From: Clostridia bacterium | GTDB lineage: Bacteria; Bacillota; Clostridia; Saccharofermentanales; UBA5734 | Assembly (NCBI GenBank): GCA_017997315.1 | Contig: JAGOFF010000170.1 | Location: 1-5,293 of the forward strand | DNA length: 5,293 nt | Reading direction: 5' to 3' | Shown: one piece after another, positions 1 through 5,273 of the stretch | Layout: every line of letters starts with the position of its first letter | How positions within the stretch are numbered: position 1 is the first letter of the stretch | Translations under genes and position numbers: made by a program | The notes under the pieces: model-generated | Told to the model about the DNA's origin: nothing | Seen by the model: the letters and a program-made list of their open reading frames with translations, nothing else | Database searches by the model: none

Positions 1-176
1 GGATTGAGGATCCCCGTCCCGATCCGCCTGCCGTGGAAATCCACGGCACGCACCAGCCCGCCCGCTTCGACCTCCCCGTCGATCGAGGCGATCTCGTTCC
101 GGTAGATCCATGGACTCCCCGCCAGCAGTTTTTTCTGGCGTCCTTCGACGACGTGGACCGTCGGCATCTCAGTCAT
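1..176 (-). CDS. RlmI-like 23S rRNA (cytosine-C5) methyltransferase, N-terminal fragment
   Basis: Only the first 58 codons are present; the gene continues past base 1. The visible part reads as the N-terminal PUA domain of class I SAM-dependent rRNA methyltransferases of the RlmI/YwbD type, which methylate a cytosine of 23S rRNA. The signature is KKLLAGSPWIYRNEI (residues 16-30), matching the family pattern of a Gly, a Pro/Arg-Trp-Ile/Val pair and Asn-Glu-Ile, followed by a region with VRAVDFHGRRIGTGILN (42-58), where relatives have a 'D..G..LG.G..NP' strand. The catalytic Rossmann domain lies outside the window. I chose the ATG at 176 because GGGAGG lies about 9 nt upstream; an ATG at 167 is too far from that site. 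Its start overlaps the stop of the thioesterase gene by 8 nt (ATGACTGA), which suggests translational coupling. The family call is fairly secure, the exact target base is not. Confidence 0.8.
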   Translation of the reverse strand, partial: MTEMPTVHVVEGRQKKLLAGSPWIYRNEIASIDGEVEAGGLVRAVDFHGRRIGTGILN

Positions 177-603
177 GAAGCTCTTCCTCCCTCTCCGATT
201 CGGACCGGAGCGCCTGTTCGAGCGCCATATGGAGTTCCGGCGCGCTCCGCGCGGGAGCGACCGGCTTGCCGTCGCGCAGGAAGGCGTGCCGTGTCCAGCC
301 GGAGCATAAGGACTCCCCGTCGCGAAGCACCTCGTAGACCAGCTCGATCCGGACCGGAGTGTATGCGCCCAGGCGGACACGCACGGTCACCCGATCGTCA
401 TACCGGGCCGGACGCAAGTACTTGCAGTGGGCCTCCAGCACGACGGCCAGGAGTCCGGACTCCTCGAGAGCGCGATAGGGCGTGCCGATCTCCCTCAGGT
501 ATTCGGTGCGCGCCAGTTCGAACCAGCGCAGGTAGTTGGAATGGTGCACGATCCCCATTGCGTCGGTCTCGTAATACCGCACACGGAACTCTGTCTGGAA
601 CAT
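169..603 (-). CDS. YbgC/FadM-like acyl-CoA thioesterase (hotdog fold, 4HBT family)
   Basis: A 144-residue single hotdog domain, normal length for the family. The N-terminus RVRYYETDAMGIVHHSNYLR (residues 7-26) is the diagnostic block of 4-hydroxybenzoyl-CoA thioesterase-like enzymes, with the catalytic Asp at 14 and the following G-x-V-H and N-Y at 17-24. The family hydrolyses acyl-CoA (some members acyl-ACP) to free acid and thiol in the cytoplasm. The ATG at 603 is preceded at 4 nt by GGAGG, so the start is firm. The C-terminal 20 or so residues are Glu/Arg rich and probably a surface helix. It is the first gene of a leftward unit with the rRNA methyltransferase, and is divergent from the PlsC-type acyltransferase. 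The substrate cannot be read from sequence; the lipid genes nearby make a fatty acyl thioester plausible. Confidence 0.87.
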   Translation of the reverse strand: MFQTEFRVRYYETDAMGIVHHSNYLRWFELARTEYLREIGTPYRALEESGLLAVVLEAHCKYLRPARYDDRVTVRVRLGAYTPVRIELVYEVLRDGESLCSGWTRHAFLRDGKPVAPARSAPELHMALEQALRSESEREEELHD

Positions 604-613
604 GGGCCCTCCG

Positions 614-644
614 GTTCAACTGTCATTCCAGACCATCTTATGAT
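614..644 (+). promoter_or_regulatory. Candidate promoter for the PlsC-type acyltransferase in the divergent region
   Basis: The 108-nt gap between the thioesterase and acyltransferase starts has one AT-rich stretch (about 636-661). TATGAT at 639-644 is a good -10 box for rightward transcription, but the best -35 (TTCAAC, 614-619) is weak and the spacer of 19 nt is long. Transcription would begin near 651, giving a leader of about 60 nt. The overlapping bases 640-645 read TATCAT on the other strand and could serve as -10 for the thioesterase, without a recognisable -35. No FabT-like box was found here. This is a tentative call. Confidence 0.35.
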
Positions 645-654
645 ATCCTTTAGC

Positions 655-684
655 AAAAAAGAAGCGTCGGGTGTCCGCCCGGCG
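655..684 (-). terminator. Possible leftward intrinsic terminator upstream of the thioesterase gene
   Basis: Bases 665-671 and 678-684 can pair around a 6-nt loop (678-681 with 668-671 are all G-C pairs). On the minus strand the stem is followed by CTTCTTTTTT (664-655), the layout of an intrinsic terminator. The stem is imperfect in that strand: one C-A mismatch at 682/667. It would stop leftward transcripts, such as read-through antisense to the acyltransferase gene, from entering the thioesterase unit. On the plus strand the same bases form a 7-bp hairpin with one G-U pair, inside the probable leader of the acyltransferase mRNA, so the structure may instead act there. Confidence 0.35.
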
Positions 685-711
685 TCGTCGCGTCCACCAG
701 AAAGGATCGAC

Positions 712-1428
712 TTGTTGGATACCCGGTCTGTCTTCTTTCCTGTCTCCGCTCCGACTCCCCGAGGAGTCGTCGGACATCTCGCGAACTGGATCGCCATGGG
801 CCTGTCCCGTCGGCTGCTCCGCATTACGGTCGAAGGCCGTGAGAACATTCCCTCTTCACCACCCTATGTGCTTGCCGCAAACCATGAGACCTACATCGAC
901 GGGATGTGGATCGGCGCTTATCTGCCCAAAGGACATTTCCGGCATTTCTGCAGTCTGGCGGCGTCCGACCTCAAGACCCGTCACGGATGGCTCGGCAAGT
1001 TGATCCTGCGGGTCGGGCGGGGAATCCAGGTCGACCGGTTCGGAAATCCGATCCGCGGTCTGATCCTGGCAAAGAAGGAAGTCGAAAAGGGAGAGATCCT
1101 GTTGGTCCATCCCGAGGGCACACGGTCCGAAGACGGGCAGCTGGGGGAGTTCAAGGACGGCGCGGCCTATGTCGCCTTCAAGGCCTGCGTCCCTCTTGTC
1201 CCGGTCTTTCTGGACGGCGGGTACGAAATCTTCAACCGCCATATGAAGAATCCGCAACCGTTCCAGCCCGGAACGCTTCGGCGCAAGCAGCTTGTGATCA
1301 CGTACGGCAAGCCCTTCCTGCCGAAGGATTACGCGGATGCGCACGAGATGACCGATGCGCTGACGGAGTGGATGAATGAACGGTTCCGGGCCAAGCGTGT
1401 CCCTCGGATACTCCCCCCGCAGGATTGA
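712..1428 (+). CDS. PlsC-type 1-acyl-sn-glycerol-3-phosphate acyltransferase
   Basis: A 238-residue LPLAT/PlsC-family acyltransferase, normal length. All four family blocks are visible: NHETYID (57-63), the H-x4-D catalytic pair H58/D63; GRGIQVDR (102-109); HPEGTRSEDG (133-142), with the usual Phe before PEGTR replaced by His; and VPLVPVFLDG (160-169). Enzymes of this type move an acyl chain from acyl-ACP or acyl-CoA to lysophosphatidic acid, making phosphatidic acid at the inner face of the membrane. Residues 20-37 form a moderately hydrophobic, amphipathic N-terminal segment rather than a clear membrane span. The start is taken as TTG at 712 (or the adjacent TTG at 715), since AAAGGA lies 5-8 nt upstream. 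An in-frame ATG at 640 has no ribosome binding site, and the longer reading frame back to 427 runs through the thioesterase gene. Some family members use other acyl acceptors, so the substrate is inferred. Confidence 0.88.
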   Translation: MLDTRSVFFPVSAPTPRGVVGHLANWIAMGLSRRLLRITVEGRENIPSSPPYVLAANHETYIDGMWIGAYLPKGHFRHFCSLAASDLKTRHGWLGKLILRVGRGIQVDRFGNPIRGLILAKKEVEKGEILLVHPEGTRSEDGQLGEFKDGAAYVAFKACVPLVPVFLDGGYEIFNRHMKNPQPFQPGTLRRKQLVITYGKPFLPKDYADAHEMTDALTEWMNERFRAKRVPRILPPQD

Positions 1429-1450
1429 GTGTCCGCCCCGCTGACGCTCA
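1426..1450. terminator. Hairpin spanning both stop codons of two convergent genes
   Basis: TGAGTGTC (1426-1433) and GACGCTCA (1443-1450) form an 8-bp stem with one G-U/A-C position around a 9-nt loop. The left arm begins with the stop codon of the acyltransferase gene, and the right arm ends with the stop codon of the lipid kinase gene read on the other strand. No T run follows on either side, so it is not a classic intrinsic terminator. It may act as a two-way transcription barrier with other factors or as a 3'-end stabiliser. Confidence 0.4.
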
Positions 1451-2431
1451 GGTTTCCGCAGGTGCCGACCGATAGGCGCGAAGAGCGGAAGGCAGGCATT
1501 CGAACTCAAGCCGCTCTGCGGTGAACACTTCACCGTCCATGTTCCCCAGCAGGGGGACCGTTCCGTCCAATGAAACCAGCGTCCCTTTTCTCACCGTCAG
1601 CCGATGGACCGCGGGATGATCCAGATGGGTGCCTTTCCGATAACGCGGGAGCAGCCGGAGGATTCCCGGCAGCCCCAAGGTGTCGACCTGGCAGATCTCA
1701 AGCAGCCCGTCCGTGCTGTCCGCTCCCGGCACGGGCTGGAATCCCCCGCCGTAATACTCCGCGTTGCAGATCGCCAGCAGGATATACCTGCACTCCATGG
1801 TCGCCCGGCCGGGCCGGCCGTCCGGCTGCAGGGTTTCCGCCTCCAGCCTCATCCGGAACGATCGGCGTCCCAGCAGTCCCGCCAGCGCGGAAAGCACAAA
1901 GGTGGACTCCCCCAGGAAAGCCGCTTTCGCCGCCAGTTTTTCATTGATCATCTGAACCCGGGTGTCGAGACCGAACGACATGACATTGGCGCAGTATCTC
2001 CCGTTGGCGCGGACCACGTCGACCGGGGACAGACGCAGACGCCCCCCCGCCATGTCGTCCAGAATCCGGGTAAAGTCCGTGCATCCGTACAGGTGACGGG
2101 CATAATCGTTTCCGGTCCCCGCAGGCAGTACAGCGAACGGCAGCGCGGCGTCTCCCGCCGCCATCAGCCCGTTCACAGCCTCGTGGACCGTTCCGTCCCC
2201 GCCGCAGATAAACAACGTGGCGTGAGGGCCGACCTTGGAGGACAGCTCCTCGGCGAGCACGGCGGCGTGGCCCGGCGCTTCGGTAAGGACACGCAGCACG
2301 CGTCCGGGTTCCGCGCGTTCCTCGAGCGCCGCCAGTGTCTCCGCCAGCCGTTTTTGTCCCGATGCCTTCCCCGAAGTCGGATTGATGAGGAAAATCAACT
2401 TGCCGTCGGGGTACCTTCCCATCTCCGCCAT
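1448..2431 (-). CDS. Diacylglycerol/lipid kinase of the YegS/DgkB/BmrU family
   Basis: A 327-residue protein with the DAGK catalytic domain at the N-terminus: LINPTSGK (15-22), the nucleotide-binding GGDGT (77-81), and PAGTGNDYAR (103-112). The C-terminal half has the features of the soluble bacterial lipid kinases, namely YYGGGFQPVPGADSTDGLL (226-244), with a probable catalytic Asp at 241, and NMDGE (297-301). The family uses ATP to phosphorylate diacylglycerol or related lipids; DgkB returns diacylglycerol to phosphatidic acid in Firmicutes. I place the start at the ATG at 2431: GGGAGGG lies 6 nt upstream (2438-2444). The ATG at 2476 would add 15 residues without homology and overlap the ligase gene. 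It is the last gene of the operon, 28 nt after the ligase. Lipid kinase is well supported; diacylglycerol as substrate is inferred, since YegS-type members also take phosphatidylglycerol and sphingoid lipids. Confidence 0.88.
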   Translation of the reverse strand: MAEMGRYPDGKLIFLINPTSGKASGQKRLAETLAALEERAEPGRVLRVLTEAPGHAAVLAEELSSKVGPHATLFICGGDGTVHEAVNGLMAAGDAALPFAVLPAGTGNDYARHLYGCTDFTRILDDMAGGRLRLSPVDVVRANGRYCANVMSFGLDTRVQMINEKLAAKAAFLGESTFVLSALAGLLGRRSFRMRLEAETLQPDGRPGRATMECRYILLAICNAEYYGGGFQPVPGADSTDGLLEICQVDTLGLPGILRLLPRYRKGTHLDHPAVHRLTVRKGTLVSLDGTVPLLGNMDGEVFTAERLEFECLPSALRAYRSAPAET

Positions 2432-2459
2432 TGCATTCCCTCCCGCTGATCGATTGGGT

Positions 2460-4373
2460 TTATCGGGGTGATTCATCCCTGGCTTTGTCGGAGGGGGCGG
2501 CGTCTTCCGCCGGTCCGGTCTCGCGGATCCGGTCGAAGTTCCGGCCGGTCAGTTCTTTCCAGCGGATGCTGGTCTTTGCCATGAATTCCCGGATGCGTTG
2601 GATCTCGATGTTGCGCTTGACCTTGAGCGTGGTGGTCTTGACCAGTTCCTGGAAACCGAACACGTAGTATCGGATGGATTTGAACGAAGGAAGCGCGGCG
2701 TTTACCTTTTTCACGAGGTCGTCGAGCATGGCGCGCAACTCGTTCTCATCCGCTCCGGACTTGCCGTCCGCTTCCAGTTTCTGGCGGTCGACGACAAAAC
2801 GGGCGCTCAGGTAGACGTCTCCGTCCGCGTCCTCGTCCCCCCAGACCATGGCTTCCTTGATGTAGTCGAACTGCCCGATCAGAAACTCCAGCTCTTCGGG
2901 GAACACCTTTTTTCCATTCTTGAGAACGATCATGGACTTGATCCGGCCTGTGATCGACAGGCATCCGTTGCGCGGATCGATCCGGCCGACGTCCCCGGTG
3001 TGGAACCATCCGTCCGCATCGATCGCCTCCGCGGTGAGCTCCGGATCGTCATGGTATCCGAGCATCACGATGGGGCCGCGAACGAGGATCTCCCCTTCTT
3101 CACCGGCCTGCTGGTTGTCGATGCCGACCTCGACGCCCGAGACCGGCCGTCCGACGGTACCGGCGACAAATTTCACCGTCCCGCAGCCTGCGACGACCGG
3201 CGAGGTCTCCGTCAGGCCGTACCCCTGATAGATCCGGAATCCGATGTCGTCGAAAAAGCGGATGATCTCCCGATCGATCGGGGCGGCGCCGCAGATCCCG
3301 ATCGCGAGCCGGCCGCCGAAAGCCATCAGAATGCGCTTGAACACCTTGCGCCGGATGTCGATTCCGATGTGGCGGAGCACCCGGGTGACGACGCGCATGA
3401 CCGCAACGGTCTTCGTCTTGCCGGTCTTGCGCAGGGTGTCTTTCACCTTGGAGTGGAAGTTTTCAAAAATCGCAGGGACGCCGATCAGCATGTCGATGCC
3501 GTATTCCTGCATATTGGCCTGGATGTACCGCAATCCGTCGCATTCGTGGATCTCGGCACCGACAAATAGCGCCATATACAGTCCGCACGTGTTCTCGAAC
3601 GTGTGGTGGAGCGGCAGGATGGACAGCATGCGGGTTCCGGCGGGGATCTGGATGATCCCGGCCATGCCGCGGAGGTCGGCAGCGATGTTCGCGTGGGAGA
3701 GCTTCACCGCCTTGGACGTGCTGGTCGTCCCCGACGTGTACAGGAGCGCGGACATCGCGGACGGATCGATCGACACGCCGGTGTAGTCGCGGCAACCCCC
3801 GTCCAGCAGCCGGCCGCCCTCCTCGAGCAGATCCTGGAGGCGCAGGAACGCGCGCCCGGACCGTCCGGCCGCTTCAGCCGGCAGGAGGAACGGTTCGTCG
3901 CCCTCCACGGTCTTGAGGGTGGCGCTGCGGATGCAGATGTACCGGACGATTCCGGGGATCTGCGCCGCGGCTTTCCGCATGACGTCCTGGAACGCACCGT
4001 CGTACATCACAGCGGACACTCCGGCACGCACGAGCAATCCCAGGATCTCCTCCGGAGGCAGCAGCCGGTCCAGCGGCACGATGACCCCCACCCCGTTGAT
4101 GACCGCGGCGTGGGACAGGCACCAGTAGTAGGAATTCTCCCCGATGACGGCGATATGGCGACCCGTCAGCCCTTGCGCCGCGAGCGCGGTGCCGAGTGCG
4201 TCCATCTCGCGCGCGAACATGCGGTAGGTGCGCGTCTCGACAGGCGCTTTCGGGGTTTCCTTGAAACGGAAGGCGACCCGGTCCGCGTACCGCTCCGCCA
4301 CGTCGCGCACCAGTCCGCGCAGGTCGCGGCACTCCCTGACATCGTATCCGAACGTCCCTTTGACGATTTCCAT
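2460..4373 (-). CDS. AMP-forming long-chain acyl-CoA / acyl-ACP synthetase
   Basis: A 637-residue adenylate-forming enzyme that activates a fatty acid with ATP and passes it to a thiol. Motifs in order: phosphate-binding loop YTSGTTSTSKAV (212-223); PLHHTFE (254-260); YQGYGLTETSP (382-392); WFHTGD (456-461); the hinge region starting GRIKSMIVLKNGKK (476-489) and VFPEELE (490-496); and the C-terminal TTLKVKR (581-587), whose K584 is the likely catalytic lysine. A basic segment at about 309-350 matches the membrane-association region of long-chain enzymes. The loop differs from the usual GTTGxPKGV: S218, S220 and A222 replace Gly, Pro and Gly; I recall similar loops in clostridial relatives. 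The last 20 residues are charged and probably disordered. AGAGGG lies 6 nt before the ATG. The carrier protein gene 12 nt upstream suggests ACP, rather than CoA, as the acceptor; this is inference. Confidence 0.9.
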   Translation of the reverse strand: MEIVKGTFGYDVRECRDLRGLVRDVAERYADRVAFRFKETPKAPVETRTYRMFAREMDALGTALAAQGLTGRHIAVIGENSYYWCLSHAAVINGVGVIVPLDRLLPPEEILGLLVRAGVSAVMYDGAFQDVMRKAAAQIPGIVRYICIRSATLKTVEGDEPFLLPAEAAGRSGRAFLRLQDLLEEGGRLLDGGCRDYTGVSIDPSAMSALLYTSGTTSTSKAVKLSHANIAADLRGMAGIIQIPAGTRMLSILPLHHTFENTCGLYMALFVGAEIHECDGLRYIQANMQEYGIDMLIGVPAIFENFHSKVKDTLRKTGKTKTVAVMRVVTRVLRHIGIDIRRKVFKRILMAFGGRLAIGICGAAPIDREIIRFFDDIGFRIYQGYGLTETSPVVAGCGTVKFVAGTVGRPVSGVEVGIDNQQAGEEGEILVRGPIVMLGYHDDPELTAEAIDADGWFHTGDVGRIDPRNGCLSITGRIKSMIVLKNGKKVFPEELEFLIGQFDYIKEAMVWGDEDADGDVYLSARFVVDRQKLEADGKSGADENELRAMLDDLVKKVNAALPSFKSIRYYVFGFQELVKTTTLKVKRNIEIQRIREFMAKTSIRWKELTGRNFDRIRETGPAEDAAPSDKARDESPR

Positions 4374-4385
4374 ATCTGTCCCTCT

Positions 4386-4640
4386 TCAGTCCCTGTAGGC
4401 GAGGACGAAATCCACGATGTCTCCGATGGTTTCGATCCGGTCGATGTCGCTGTCGGAAATCCGCATGTCGAAAAGATCCTCGAGTTCGATCACGATCTCA
4501 TACATCAGCAAAGAGTCGACCACCAGGTCCGCGGTAAACGAGGTGTCCTCGTTCATGGGTTCCGCGGGGACCGACAGTACGGATGCGATGCAGGCTGTTG
4601 TCTTGGAGAGGATCTCTTTCCTGTCCTGTCTCGCCGCCAT
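4386..4640 (-). CDS. Acyl carrier protein (dedicated paralogue)
   Basis: An 84-residue acidic protein of typical acyl carrier length. The phosphopantetheine site is the DSL motif at 42-44, with S43 as the attachment residue at the start of helix II (DSLLMYEIVIELEDLF). The common 'G-x-D-S-L-D' context is altered to VVDSLLM, which points to a paralogue serving a special partner rather than the main fatty acid synthesis ACP. It should carry acyl chains as thioesters on its prosthetic group in the cytoplasm. The ATG at 4640 has AAGGAG (4648-4653) 7 nt upstream and lies 1 nt after the regulator's stop codon; a longer reading frame upstream only shadows the regulator gene. It lies between the regulator and the fatty acyl ligase, so the ligase is its most likely partner. 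Confidence 0.88.
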   Translation of the reverse strand: MAARQDRKEILSKTTACIASVLSVPAEPMNEDTSFTADLVVDSLLMYEIVIELEDLFDMRISDSDIDRIETIGDIVDFVLAYRD

Positions 4641-4641
4641 G

Positions 4642-5136
4642 TCAGGACTCCTTCCCGAGTTGGCCGCGGACCGACAGACGTTCGTAGTCGTAGCGGCGGA
4701 CCTGTTCATGGATGAAACCGGCAATGTTTTCCAGCATGCCGAGCAGCAGCGTCCGCCGGTCCTCGTCCAGACCGTTCGTGATGCGCTCGACCAGCAGCCG
4801 GTGGAACTTGCTGTGGATCCGATAGGCAAGCTTGCCTTTCTTGGTGAGCATGACGCGCACGATGCGCCGGTCGTAAAGGTCGCGCTCCCGGCGTACATAG
4901 CCTTTTCGCACCAGCCGGTCGACCGCGACGGTCAATGTGCCGGTGGTCACTCCGAGCGTCGCCGCGGTTTCACTCATGGTGCGCGCGTCGTACAGTCCGA
5001 TGCTTTCAAGCGTATGCATCTCGGCGATGGTCAAATCACTGAAACTCCCGGTCCGGAGCGCTTTTTCCTCCGTGATCAGGATTCCGTCGAAGATGTCCAG
5101 CAGAACGTCGTTGAATTGTTTCTCGTAATCGGCCAT
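4642..5136 (-). CDS. MarR-family regulator resembling FabT
   Basis: A 164-residue winged-helix regulator. The helix-turn-helix lies at about 52-80 (RTMSETAATLGVTTGTLTVA, 52-71, holds the recognition helix), followed by the wing with DLYDRRIVRVMLTKKG (86-101). The segments SDLTIAEMHTLESIG (33-47) and GTLTVAVDRLVRKGYV (66-81) match, as I recall them, FabT of Firmicutes, which represses fatty acid synthesis genes when bound to acyl-ACP. The terminal helices provide dimerisation. It heads the operon, 1 nt before the ACP gene, and a FabT-like palindrome lies at the promoter, so autoregulation is likely. The ATG at 5136 fits family length. Its nearest GGGAGG is 26 nt upstream, but a 15-nt hairpin lies between. 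An ATG at 5265 in frame would start upstream of the predicted promoter and is unlikely. Confidence 0.88.
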   Translation of the reverse strand: MADYEKQFNDVLLDIFDGILITEEKALRTGSFSDLTIAEMHTLESIGLYDARTMSETAATLGVTTGTLTVAVDRLVRKGYVRRERDLYDRRIVRVMLTKKGKLAYRIHSKFHRLLVERITNGLDEDRRTLLLGMLENIAGFIHEQVRRYDYERLSVRGQLGKES

Positions 5137-5142
5137 CCCATG

Positions 5143-5168
5143 CCGCCAGGCCGGCGGACCCACCTCCC
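5143..5168 (-). promoter_or_regulatory. Distant ribosome binding site with intervening hairpin, regulator gene
   Basis: GGGAGG (5163-5168 on the minus strand) lies 26 nt before the ATG at 5136, too far for normal initiation. Between them CCGCC (5153-5157) and GGCGG (5143-5147) form a 5-bp G-C stem with a 5-nt loop. Folding removes 15 nt and leaves an effective spacing of about 11 nt. No better site is nearer the ATG; GGCGG 6 nt upstream is a weak alternative and is itself in the stem. Confidence 0.4.
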
Positions 5169-5183
5169 GTGGCACTGAATCTG

Positions 5184-5196
5184 TTTGATATGCAAA
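5184..5196. promoter_or_regulatory. Candidate FabT operator
   Basis: TTTGATATGCAAA is a 13-bp inverted repeat with TTTG/CAAA arms. It resembles the published FabT box, whose core is TTTGATTATCAAA as I recall it, with the same length and arms. It begins just downstream of the predicted transcription start of the regulator operon, a position where a bound repressor would block transcription. An adjoining perfect palindrome AAGTACTT (5195-5202) overlaps its end and reaches towards the -10 box. Confidence 0.6.
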
Positions 5197-5204
5197 GTAC
5201 TTGG

Positions 5205-5234
5205 ATGATACCACTAAGCGGTACGGAATGACAA
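5205..5234 (-). promoter_or_regulatory. Sigma-A-type promoter of the regulator-ACP-ligase-kinase operon
   Basis: On the minus strand TTGTCA (5234-5229) and TATCAT (5210-5205) are separated by 18 nt; each box matches the consensus at five of six positions. Transcription would begin near 5198, giving a leader of about 62 nt to the ATG at 5136. The FabT-like palindrome starts right at this point. Confidence 0.65.
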
Positions 5235-5273
5235 TCGTATACGCAAACAAGCGTTTGATGTTCATCGTATGCG
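5234..5273. repeat. Repeated ATCGTAT sites and palindrome upstream of the operon promoter
   Basis: ATCGTAT occurs at 5234-5240 and again at 5264-5270, 30 bp apart, close to three helical turns. The first copy lies within a perfect 8-bp palindrome CGTATACG (5236-5243) touching the -35 box; the second has the near match CGTATGCG (5266-5273). CAAAC-AAGC-GTTTG (5244-5257), a small inverted repeat, sits between them. The layout could suit an upstream activator or a second operator, but such short matches may be chance. Confidence 0.25.

Noticed and set aside
427..711. Upstream extension of the acyltransferase reading frame
   Set aside because: It overlaps the thioesterase gene on the other strand, and the added residues have no relation to the PlsC family; the TTG at 712 has the ribosome binding site.
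856..1533. 225-codon open frame on the minus strand
   Set aside because: Antisense to the acyltransferase, overlapping the end of the kinase gene, with no recognisable features.
1604..2449. 281-codon open frame on the plus strand
   Set aside because: Antisense to the lipid kinase, whose GGDGT and other motifs are clear; composition is typical of a shadow frame.
2432..2476. 15-residue N-terminal extension of the lipid kinase
   Set aside because: The ATG at 2431 has an ideal GGGAGGG site; the upstream ATG would overlap the ligase stop and adds no conserved sequence.
2598..3569. 323-codon open frame on the plus strand
   Set aside because: It lies opposite the well-supported acyl ligase and shows no recognisable domain; long antisense frames are expected in GC-rich coding DNA.
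3603..4715. 370-codon open frame on the plus strand
   Set aside because: It runs antisense to the ligase and ACP genes, has a His/Asp/Arg-rich composition without motifs, and has no convincing start site.
4417..5178. 253-codon open frame on the plus strand
   Set aside because: Covers the ACP and regulator genes on the opposite strand and matches no family.
5137..5265. 43-residue N-terminal extension of the regulator from an ATG at 5265
   Set aside because: It would begin upstream of the predicted promoter and operator, and MarR/FabT proteins are about 140-165 residues, matching the ATG at 5136.
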